From Caldilineaceae bacterium (GTDB taxonomy: Bacteria; Chloroflexota; Anaerolineae; Caldilineales; Caldilineaceae): a stretch of 6,799 nt of DNA. Location of the stretch: contig JAHEML010000214.1 in the NCBI GenBank assembly GCA_024643705.1, positions 1 to 6,799 of the forward strand, written 5' to 3'. The translations under genes were made by a program, and so were the position numbers. Of the stretch, positions 1 through 5,799 are shown piece by piece. The notes beneath the pieces are model-generated. The model worked only from the letters and a program-made list of their open reading frames with translations, was not told where the DNA came from and did not search any database. Within the stretch, counting starts at the first letter, position 1. Every line of letters begins with the position of its first letter.

Positions 1-262
1 ACGGGTATGAAGGGTTGACCAATGGTAGTGCTCGCACGGCGGTGAAGTCGGCTTTGTCGTAGGGGTGAGGGGCAAGAAAATCGGCAAAGATAGCGAGAAA
101 TAGGAAGAGACCGACGATTACAAGCCCTAAAACTGCCAGGCGGTTCTGAAAGAATCTGCGCATGGCATCCTGCCAAAGGGTGCGATGTTTGCGCAGGGTG
201 ACCGGAACAGCCGGGGTTGGATCAGACACTCTATTTTCCTTCGTTGGTGTTGTCACAGCCAT
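1..262 (-). CDS. ABC transporter permease, DppC/OppC type (N-terminal part, runs off window)
   Basis: Second membrane subunit of a peptide/nickel-type ABC importer. Reading leftwards from the ATG at 262-260 gives 87 codons with no stop before the window edge, so the C-terminal two thirds or more are missing. The visible protein starts MAVTTPTKENRVSDPTPAVP and continues with a basic stretch (LRKHRTLWQDAMRRFFQNR, about residues 23-41). One hydrophobic segment follows (about 42-62), then FADFLAPHPYDKADF. A short cytoplasmic tail, one helix and an 'FADfLAPhpY' exit is the typical N-terminal domain of DppC/OppC permeases (OppC_N). The start is well supported: CAGGAGG lies at 276-270, 7 nt before the ATG, and the A of this ATG is also the last base of the upstream permease stop (TAATG), indicating translational coupling. 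The transport substrate cannot be told from this fragment. Confidence 0.9.
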   Translation of the reverse strand, partial: MAVTTPTKENRVSDPTPAVPVTLRKHRTLWQDAMRRFFQNRLAVLGLVIVGLFLFLAIFADFLAPHPYDKADFTAVRALPLVNPSYP

Positions 263-1224
263 TATTGGCCCTCCTGTGCGCCCAGACGAACCCGAGGGTC
301 AAGGCGGGTGTACAGGATATCGGTAGCCAGGTAGACGACGCCCCAAAGCAGGGCAATAAGCAATACCGTCGCCATGACCATTGGATAATCTCGGTTGAAT
401 GTGCTGGTAACGAAGTATTTGCCCAGGCCGGGAATACGAAAGATCGATTCGACAAAGATGCTGCCGGTCATCAAATCGGGAATAATCGGCCCCATCACAG
501 TCACCATTGGAATCATGGCGTTGCGTAACACGTGGCGCACCATAACGGTGCGTTCGCCCAATCCTTTGGCCCTAGCTGTACGCACAAAGTCCGAATTGAG
601 GTAGTCGATCACACTGGATCGGGTGTAGCGGGCAATGACGGCCAGTGGAGCCAATGCGTAGGCAACCACAGGCATAATCCAGTCGGCGCAGAAGTAGCGA
701 TCGACCAAACAGCCAGTATCACCCCAGCCACCCAATGGGAGCCAACCCAGATAGACGCCAAAGAAGAGAATTGCCAGTGTGCCCAACACAAAGCTGGGCA
801 TAATAAAGCCAAGCATGGACATAAAGGTGACGACGGTATCGATCCAGGAATTTTGGTTATACGCGGCGATAATGCCCAAGGGAATGCCCAAGCCAAACGC
901 CATCAATATCGTCATCAATCCAACTTGGGCAGTGATGCCCCAGGTATCGCGGATCAGTTCGGCAACTGTGGATGTGGGGCGCTGGTAGGGAATACCAAAG
1001 TCAAAACGGACAGCGTTGGACATGTACAGCGCATACTGTTTCCAAACGGGCTGATCCAATCCGTATTTTCGCATGATATTGGCTTTGGCCGCGGGTGGCA
1101 GGGGCTGTTTGTCTTCGTCGAAGGGGCCACCCGGCACGGCGTGCATCAGGCTAAAGGTGATCATTGAGACGGCGATGATGACAAAGAACAATGAGACCAG
1201 GCGTCCGAGAATATAGCGGGTCAT
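262..1224 (-). CDS. ABC transporter permease, DppB/OppB type
   Basis: Inner-membrane permease of a peptide/nickel-type importer, 320 residues from the chosen ATG, normal for the family. The N-terminus MTRYILGRLVSLFFVIIAVS is the usual OppB/DppB beginning: a short basic tail, then TM1 (about residues 9-30) ending in HAVPGGPF. Further hydrophobic segments lie near 98-121, 132-160, 182-200, 236-256 and 283-303. The cytoplasmic coupling (EAA) loop is DFVRTARAKGLGERTVMVRH at 212-231, followed by VLRNAMIPMVT; this is where the ATPase docks. The frame stays open upstream to about 1317, with an in-frame ATG at 1254 and a TTG at 1317. I prefer 1224 because it matches the family N-terminus, although its Shine-Dalgarno (GGGAGA, 1242-1237) is 12 nt away, longer than ideal. 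Two cysteines (172, 179) sit in a predicted extracytoplasmic loop and could pair. The stop TAA overlaps the next ATG by one base. Confidence 0.93.
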   Translation of the reverse strand: MTRYILGRLVSLFFVIIAVSMITFSLMHAVPGGPFDEDKQPLPPAAKANIMRKYGLDQPVWKQYALYMSNAVRFDFGIPYQRPTSTVAELIRDTWGITAQVGLMTILMAFGLGIPLGIIAAYNQNSWIDTVVTFMSMLGFIMPSFVLGTLAILFFGVYLGWLPLGGWGDTGCLVDRYFCADWIMPVVAYALAPLAVIARYTRSSVIDYLNSDFVRTARAKGLGERTVMVRHVLRNAMIPMVTVMGPIIPDLMTGSIFVESIFRIPGLGKYFVTSTFNRDYPMVMATVLLIALLWGVVYLATDILYTRLDPRVRLGAQEGQ

Positions 1225-1317
1225 CTGAGGATCAAGTCTCCCATGAATGTACATCTCAGCCCGGCTGGAAAGAGGGTCCAGCGGTAGGGCCGTTGGGAAG
1301 AGTGCGGTGGAATGCAA

Positions 1318-1349
1318 TGGATGGCCGAAACCGGGGTTCCGGCCATCCA
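1318..1349 (-). promoter_or_regulatory. Intercistronic hairpin between binding-protein and permease genes
   Basis: A perfect 10-bp inverted repeat, TGGATGGCCG / CGGCCATCCA (1318-1327 and 1340-1349), encloses a 12-nt loop. It begins 23 nt after the solute-binding-protein stop codon on the minus strand and lies about 95 nt before the permease ATG. No T-run follows, so it does not look like a full intrinsic terminator. Such hairpins after binding-protein genes commonly protect the upstream mRNA or cause partial termination, keeping binding protein in excess over permease. That role is inferred here. Confidence 0.6.
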
Positions 1350-1372
1350 GTTTGTAAACGTACAGTTACATC

Positions 1373-3223
1373 TTAGCGCTTGGCGATATAGGTTGTGCCA
1401 ATCACCCAGTCGTTGCCCCAGTGGGGAGCAGCGATACCGTTGGAATCCGGTACGCGGAAGCCATCACCCATGACGTAGGGTTGGTAGAGCGTGCCCTGCC
1501 AGCGGTGGTTGATGAAGATACCGCCCACATCGTCCACCAGAATCTTCTCGGCGTCGCGGAACATCTGATCACGCTTATCGGGATCGCCAACCAGCGGGGT
1601 GGCCTCGTTGATCAGTGTGTCGAACTCGTCGTTCTTCCACGAGTGTCGTCCACCAAACTTGAAGATACCCAGCATGTTGGTCGGGTCCAGATAGTCCATA
1701 CCGTAGGAGACGGCGCCAAAGGTCAAGCCGGTGGGCTTGGCATTCATGGCATCGTTGTAGACCTTGTTGTCTTTGTTGGAGACTTCGATCTGGACATTCA
1801 GACACTCGGAGATCGAGGCGGCTGTGGCCTGGAATACAGCAGACATGGCAGCGCCTTCGTTGCGCAGCCAGAGTTCCAGAGGCGCAAAGCCCTCGCCACC
1901 GGGGAAGCCAGCATCCGTGAGGTATTGGTTCGCCAACTCGCAATCGTAGTTCTGATATTCGTGCAGATCACCCTTCACGTCCGACGAGGGGAAACCGGGC
2001 ATGAGGAAGGAGTAGGCGGGCGAACCTTTGACTTCACCCATGACATTGGTCACGATGCTCTCGCGATCCACAGCGTGGGCAAAGGCTTTGCGCACGTTGA
2101 GATCGTTGAAGGGCGGGTTGAAGGTGTCGAAGAGCAGGTAGTCGGTGCGGAAGTCGCCAAAATGACGGAAGTAGTTCGCACTCAACACCGGATCAGCCAT
2201 CACCAGGTCCAGATCGGCGGGTGTCAGGGATTCGTAACCAACAGAGCCGATTTCATCATTCTGGAAGGCGGCAAAGAAGGTGTCGGGAGCCATGTAGATG
2301 AACTCAAGCCGCTTGAGGAATGGCGGGTTGGGGCCTTTGTACATGGGGTTGGCATCCATGACAATCTTTTTGCCAGGTTCCAGCGTAATGAGGACAAAGC
2401 GACCAGAGGAAACAGAGGTAGCCGGATCGCTGTTGTAGTATGGGCCAACTTCTGCCAGGGCTTTGGCTTGCAGAGGCCAGGCAAAGTGCATCATGCCGGG
2501 CAGTGGTGGGAAGGGGCTGTAAGTGGTCACCTGCAATGTCAGGTCGTCCACAGCTACCACACCCAATTCCTCCAGGGGAACTTCGCCGGCAATGGCTTCA
2601 TCCCAGTTCTTGATAACGCCGGAATAGAACCAGGAGAAGTCCCAGGCGTGTTCCGGATCGGCCGCATAGCGATAGGTCTGCACCCAATCGTTGGCGGTCA
2701 CGGGTGTGCCATCCGACCATAACATGCCGGGGCGCAGGTTGAATGTCCAGGTCAGGCCATCATCCGAAGCGCTCCAGCTTTCGGCAGCCATAGGAATGAC
2801 GTTGAAGTCCTTGTCCAGGTCGACCAATGCCAGAGAGAACGCGCTGTCGCCAGCACAGAAGCGCTGGTAGACAGCAACCATGAAGTCGAAAGTGGTTTGG
2901 TTGGCGGTGTTGGAGCAAGCGCCGTACAGAATCTGCTCGTCGTAAGGAGCAGCGTCTGCAGGCAGTTCTGTGCCATAGACTGTCATCATTGGGTTTTCTT
3001 CAGCAACCGGCTCTGCTGTCGGCTCGGCAGCCGGGGCTTCAGTTGCTTCGGGGGCTGCTGCTTCTTCTGCTTTCGGGGCTTCGGTTGCTGCGGGTGCGGC
3101 TTCTTGGGCTGGGGCGGCTGGGGTTGCTGGGGCACAGGCCGACAACAACATCGACAACACCAGAACCAAATACAACACGACTCGATACGACGAAACACGG
3201 TGGTGTTTCAAAGATACTTCCAC
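1373..3223 (-). CDS. ABC transporter substrate-binding lipoprotein, family 5 (DppA/OppA type)
   Basis: Extracytoplasmic solute receptor of the importer, 616 residues, SBP_bac_5 family. The N-terminus is basic, then hydrophobic (about 15-28), ending in a lipobox L-S-A-C with Cys30 as the lipidated residue. Residues 31-78 form a low-complexity Ala/Pro/Glu/Thr linker that holds the domain off the membrane. The binding domain follows from about 90: AAESWSASDDGLTWTFNLRP (146-165) with LWSDGTPVTANDW just after is the family signature, and VRKAFAHAVDRESIVTNVM (377-395) is the second conserved block. Cysteines 103, 123, 428 and 474 could form two disulfides. The start is GTG at 3223-3221, chosen for AAGGAG 6 nt upstream. 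The stop is TAA at 1375-1373. Both permease genes follow on the same strand. Family 5 proteins bind di- or oligopeptides, nickel, sugars or other solutes, and the ligand cannot be read from sequence alone. The family call is firm, the ligand open. Confidence 0.95.
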   Translation of the reverse strand: MEVSLKHHRVSSYRVVLYLVLVLSMLLSACAPATPAAPAQEAAPAATEAPKAEEAAAPEATEAPAAEPTAEPVAEENPMMTVYGTELPADAAPYDEQILYGACSNTANQTTFDFMVAVYQRFCAGDSAFSLALVDLDKDFNVIPMAAESWSASDDGLTWTFNLRPGMLWSDGTPVTANDWVQTYRYAADPEHAWDFSWFYSGVIKNWDEAIAGEVPLEELGVVAVDDLTLQVTTYSPFPPLPGMMHFAWPLQAKALAEVGPYYNSDPATSVSSGRFVLITLEPGKKIVMDANPMYKGPNPPFLKRLEFIYMAPDTFFAAFQNDEIGSVGYESLTPADLDLVMADPVLSANYFRHFGDFRTDYLLFDTFNPPFNDLNVRKAFAHAVDRESIVTNVMGEVKGSPAYSFLMPGFPSSDVKGDLHEYQNYDCELANQYLTDAGFPGGEGFAPLELWLRNEGAAMSAVFQATAASISECLNVQIEVSNKDNKVYNDAMNAKPTGLTFGAVSYGMDYLDPTNMLGIFKFGGRHSWKNDEFDTLINEATPLVGDPDKRDQMFRDAEKILVDDVGGIFINHRWQGTLYQPYVMGDGFRVPDSNGIAAPHWGNDWVIGTTYIAKR

Positions 3224-3229
3224 TTTTCG

Positions 3230-3235
3230 CTCCTT
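3230..3235 (-). promoter_or_regulatory. Shine-Dalgarno of the binding-protein gene
   Basis: On the minus strand AAGGAG is followed by CGAAAA and then GTG. The near-perfect ribosome site at 6-nt spacing fixes the GTG at 3223 as the start. It also fits a highly translated first gene of the operon. Confidence 0.8.
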
Positions 3236-3307
3236 TTTTGATACATCGATGTGAACCTATAGAGGAAACTACTCATCCTGGGGAAAATTGGCTGAGTGAA
3301 CGAAGGT

Positions 3308-3336
3308 AGTGTACTGCATTGCTTGTCTGAACGCAA
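3308..3336 (-). promoter_or_regulatory. Candidate sigma-70-type promoter for the transporter operon
   Basis: On the minus strand TTGCGT (3336-3331) and TACACT (3313-3308) are separated by exactly 17 bp. The match to TTGACA/TATAAT is 3 of 6 and 4 of 6. Transcription would start near 3300 and give a leader of roughly 77 nt before the GTG. The spacing is ideal but the hexamers are weak, so this is only a candidate. Confidence 0.3.
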
Positions 3337-3423
3337 ACCAGATTCATGGCATCCGGGACATTTCTACAGCCGCGTGAAAAAGTTCTTGGTGGCATATTGG
3401 GGAAGTTCGGCAGAAACCCGTGT

Positions 3424-3566
3424 GGTTGTCTGGTGAAACCGCAGTCAACGTCAGTTGAGCCTTTTGGAACACAACCGGTCTACCACACGAAAGCCGGTTG
3501 AGCTGACACAACCCACTTTCTCTATCCAACTACCTGCCCGTTCTCTCAATTCTTTTGTCCGGTTGT
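3424..3566. repeat. Repeated ACAACC(GG) motifs, possible operator sites
   Basis: The 9-mer CACAACCGG at 3470-3478 recurs inverted as CCGGTTGTG at 3559-3567. Between them lie CCGGTTG at 3494-3500, which forms a 7-bp inverted repeat with CAACCGG at 3472-3478 across 15 nt, and ACAACC at 3508-3513. A further GGTTGT is at 3424-3429. The last copy touches the ftsY -35 hexamer (3555-3560), a position where a bound regulator could act. No regulator is encoded in the window, so operator function is inferred. Confidence 0.4.
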
Positions 3567-3583
3567 GCCCCACCTGCTATACT
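3555..3583 (+). promoter_or_regulatory. Sigma-70-type promoter for ftsY
   Basis: TTGTCC (3555-3560) and TATACT (3578-3583) are separated by exactly 17 bp. The -10 box matches TATAAT at 5 of 6 positions and the -35 box matches TTGACA at 4 of 6. Transcription would start near 3590, leaving a leader of about 45 nt before the TTG start. This is the best promoter match I found in the window. It could drive ftsY, prfB and the LarA-like gene together. Confidence 0.6.
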
Positions 3584-3634
3584 TACCGGATTATTGAAAC
3601 CCGCACTAGGCATCACAACTAAAGGCGCGATCCA

Positions 3635-4585
3635 TTGTTCCGACGATTATTTGGCAAGCAAGAAGATAAGACAAAAGACGAGCTTCTGCTCGAAGAGAGC
3701 TTGGAGAAGACCCGTGGTGGCGTTCTCGGACGCATAGGCTCCATTTTTCAGGCCAACGAGATCACCGATGACCTGTGGGACGAGCTTGAAGAGACGCTGA
3801 TCATGGCGGATGTGGGCGTGGAAACTACCAGCGAGCTTGTCGAGAAAACCCGCGATCTTGTGGAACGGGAAGGCATCAAAGCGACCAAAGACGCCTACCT
3901 GATTCTCAAACGACAGATGGTCTCTCTGCTCAAAGCCGACGAACCACTCCAGATCGAGCAGCCCCGTATCCTGACCGTGGTGCTGGTTGTGGGGGTGAAC
4001 GGTTCGGGCAAGACGACGACCATCGGCAAATTGGCCTATCGCTACCGGATGCGGGGCAAAAAAGTTGTGCTCGCCGCGGGCGACACCTTCCGGGCTGCAG
4101 CCATCGATCAGTTGCAGGTGTGGGGCAAGCGGGCCGGTGTCGAAGTGATCGCCCAAGCGCCCGGCTCCGACCCGGCGGCTGTGCTCTTTGACGCCATGCG
4201 CGCCAGCCAGGAGAGCCGCAAGGCCGAAATCCTCTTTGCCGACACCGCGGGGCGCCTGCAAAACAAGTTCAACCTGATGCAGGAATTGGAGAAGATGCGG
4301 CGGGTGGCAGCCAAGCAGGTCCACCGCGCCCCTCACGAGACCCTACTTGTCTTGGACGCGTCCACCGGTCAAAATGCCATCCTCCAGGCCAAAGGCTTCA
4401 AAGAGACAGCGGGCGTCACCGGCATTGTGCTCACCAAACTCGACAGCTCGGCCAAAGGCGGCGCTGTCCTCAGCATCAAGAAAGTGCTGGGGGTTCCCGT
4501 CCGTTTTATTGGCACTGGCGAAAAGATCGAAGACCTGGCCGAATTTGACCCAGTGGCGTTTGTTGAGGGATTGGTAGGAGAATAG
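3635..4585 (+). CDS. ftsY: Signal recognition particle receptor FtsY
   Basis: SRP receptor GTPase. It pairs with the Ffh-SRP complex carrying a translating ribosome and delivers it to the Sec translocon at the inner membrane. The protein has 316 residues: a helical N domain (about 1-105) and the NG GTPase domain. Visible motifs are the P-loop GVNGSGKTTTIGKLA (120-134), DTFRAAA (150-156), DTAGR (203-207), TKLD (267-270), GTGE (293-296) and the closing DLAEFDPVAFVEGL. The long acidic A domain of E. coli FtsY is absent, as in many bacteria; the start MFRRLFGKQ is basic and amphipathic and may contact the membrane. The start is TTG. An in-frame TAA at 3620-3622 lies just upstream and the next in-frame ATG is codon 57, inside the N domain, so TTG at 3635 is nearly forced. 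The ribosome site is weak (AAAGG, 9-nt spacing). The stop is TAG. Confidence 0.96.
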   Translation: MFRRLFGKQEDKTKDELLLEESLEKTRGGVLGRIGSIFQANEITDDLWDELEETLIMADVGVETTSELVEKTRDLVEREGIKATKDAYLILKRQMVSLLKADEPLQIEQPRILTVVLVVGVNGSGKTTTIGKLAYRYRMRGKKVVLAAGDTFRAAAIDQLQVWGKRAGVEVIAQAPGSDPAAVLFDAMRASQESRKAEILFADTAGRLQNKFNLMQELEKMRRVAAKQVHRAPHETLLVLDASTGQNAILQAKGFKETAGVTGIVLTKLDSSAKGGAVLSIKKVLGVPVRFIGTGEKIEDLAEFDPVAFVEGLVGE

Positions 4586-4591
4586 AGAGTA

Positions 4592-4641
4592 GGAGATTGA
4601 GAGATTGGGCGATATGTCGATCACCCAATCTCCTAATCTCC
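4592..4641. repeat. Large inverted repeat between ftsY and prfB
   Basis: The arms are GGAGATTGAGAGATTGGG (4592-4609) and CCCAATCTCCTAATCTCC (4624-4641), with a 14-nt loop. As plus-strand RNA, 17 of 18 positions pair, including one G-U (4599/4634); the only mismatch is A4600/C4633. Within each arm a GAGATT or AATCTC unit recurs at 8-nt spacing. It begins 7 nt after the ftsY stop and ends 11 nt before the prfB Shine-Dalgarno. There is no T-run, so it is not a classical terminator. mRNA stabilisation, attenuation or a dispersed repeat family are all possible. Confidence 0.75.
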
Positions 4642-4652
4642 CATACCCATAC

Positions 4653-4656
4653 GGAG
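4653..4656 (+). promoter_or_regulatory. Shine-Dalgarno of prfB
   Basis: GGAG lies 8 nt before GTG at 4665 and decides the start. It is too close to serve the in-frame GTG at 4656. An in-frame ATG at 4614 lies in the loop of the upstream inverted repeat and has no clear ribosome site. Confidence 0.65.
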
Positions 4657-4664
4657 TGTGTGAC

Positions 4665-5757
4665 GTGAGCGAACTGAACAACCGACTGAGCCAACTTTTA
4701 GAGCGTGTGGATGTGATCCGGGGGCGTCTTTGACCTGCCGGGCAAAATAGAATCCGTTGCTGTGCTGGAAAAAGAGAGCGTGGCCCCCGATTTCTGGGAT
4801 GATCCCCAAACGGCTCAACGTAAAATGCAAGAATTGAACGCTCTGCAGGCCCAGGTGGGCGCATGGAATGATCTGCGCCGCCGCGCCGCCGACGCGCTGG
4901 AACTCTACGCCATGGCCGACGATGATCCGGAGCTTCTCACCGAGCTGGACGGAGAAGCCGAAAGCCTGACCGCCGAATTGGAGCAGCGGGAGTTTGATCT
5001 GGCCCTGGGCGGCAAGTATGACCGAGGCGGCGCCATCATCGGCATCCACGCGGGCGCGGGCGGAACCGAAGCCCAGGATTGGGCCGAAATGCTTCTGCGC
5101 ATGTATCTGCGCTGGGCCGAAAAGAAGGGCTACAAGACCGAAATCACCGACATGACCCAGGGCGAAGAGGCCGGGATCAAAAGCGCCACCATCGAAGTCT
5201 ACGGCGAATACGCCTACGGCTATCTGCGTTCCGAGAAAGGAACCCACCGGCTCGTGCGCATCAGCCCCTTCGATTCGGGTGCCCGCCGACACACCAGCTT
5301 TGCCAAACTGGAAGTGATGCCCATGATCGATGAAGACGTTGAGATCGAAATCAACCCCAGCGACATCCGCATCGACGTCTTTCTCAGCAGTGGCGCGGGC
5401 GGCCAGAATGTGCAAAAGAACGCCACCGCCGTCCGCCTCTACCACGAACCCAGCGGCATCGTCGTCACCTGCCAGAACGAACGCAGCCAGGGGCAAAACC
5501 GGGAACTCGCCATCAAAATCCTGCGGGGTAAACTCTACGAAATCGAGCAGGAGAAGATCGCCGAAGAGCGGGCGCGGGTGAAAGGGGAGAATGTTCACGC
5601 CGATTTTGGCACACAGATTCGCTCCTACGTGCTGCACCCCTATCAAATGGTCAAAGATCTGCGCACCGATGCCGAAACAGGCAATCCCGCAGCCGTGCTG
5701 GACGGCGACCTGGACATGTTCATCAACGCCTGGCTAAAGACACAGGTGGGTGAATAG
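4665..5757 (+). CDS. prfB: Peptide chain release factor 2, expressed by programmed +1 frameshift
   Basis: RF2 ends translation at UGA and UAA codons by triggering peptidyl-tRNA hydrolysis in the ribosome. It is encoded in two frames: codons 1-22 from GTG 4665 (MSELNNRLSQLLERVDVIRG, then RL) reach an in-frame TGA at 4731-4733, and a +1 shift continues with GAC at 4732 as DLPGKIESVAVLEKES. The joined protein is 363 residues (E. coli RF2 has 365), and the junction aligns with E. coli VLRGYLDYD. The RF2-specific codon-reading tripeptide SPF is at 200-202 within LVRISPFDSGARRHTSF. The catalytic GGQ is at 245-247 in SSGAGGQNVQKNA. The intact conserved frame on both sides, plus the slippery site, argues against a sequencing error or pseudogene. 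Without the shift, the longest open frame starts only at GTG 4762 and would lack the N-terminus. The gene ends in TAG, a codon read by RF1. It lies 79 nt after ftsY. Confidence 0.96.
4719..4734 (+). promoter_or_regulatory. RF2 programmed +1 frameshift site
   Basis: The sequence is CGG GGG CGT CTT TGA C. It contains the slippery CTT codon, a UGA stop followed by C (a weak termination context), and an internal Shine-Dalgarno-like GGGGG ending 3 nt before CTT. E. coli prfB has AGG GGG TAT CTT TGA C, with the same order and spacing. When RF2 is scarce the ribosome pauses at UGA and slips from CUU to UUU, making more RF2; when RF2 is plentiful it terminates. The mechanism is established for E. coli and inferred here from near identity. 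Confidence 0.95.
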
Positions 5758-5799
5758 TAGGGGTGCTGCTCTGCTGCGCCCACGAAGTAGGAGAAGACA

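Larger units (their letters stand above)
3224..3634. other. Divergent intergenic region between transporter operon and ftsY
   Basis: A 411-bp stretch separates two genes pointing away from each other. I see no credible protein: the short open frames in it lack ribosome sites and recognisable sequence. It holds the candidate promoters for both directions and a cluster of CACAACC/GGTTGTG motifs (described separately). There is also a small inverted repeat TCAAC-gtca-GTTGA at 3445-3458. No tRNA or terminator is visible. Confidence 0.7.

Noticed and set aside
532..1167. 211-codon plus-strand open frame, antisense to the DppB/OppB-type permease
   Set aside because: The permease on the other strand has clear membrane segments and the coupling loop; this frame has neither domain nor ribosome site.
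1225..1317. N-terminal extension of the DppB/OppB-type permease (ATG 1254 or TTG 1317)
   Set aside because: The family N-terminus begins at MTRYILGRL. The extension is unlike family members and has no better ribosome site.
1421..2722. 433-codon open frame on the plus strand, antisense to the binding-protein gene
   Set aside because: It lies wholly within a firmly identified SBP family 5 gene. Its translation is His/Gly/Val-rich with no recognisable domain, which fits a codon-bias shadow.
3344..3529. 61-codon minus-strand open frame in the divergent region
   Set aside because: There is no good ribosome site and no recognisable sequence, and it lies across the probable promoter and operator area.
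4592..4650. Rho-independent terminator for ftsY
   Set aside because: The stem is strong, but the sequence after it (CATACCCATACGG) has no T-run on the plus strand.
4665..4762. prfB as a pseudogene or sequencing error because of the in-frame TGA
   Set aside because: The stop lies exactly in the RF2 recoding motif with the correct spacing, and protein similarity continues in the +1 frame without a gap.
4633..5646. 337-codon open frame on the minus strand, antisense to prfB
   Set aside because: It mirrors the conserved RF2 coding frame and shows no ribosome site or known motif.
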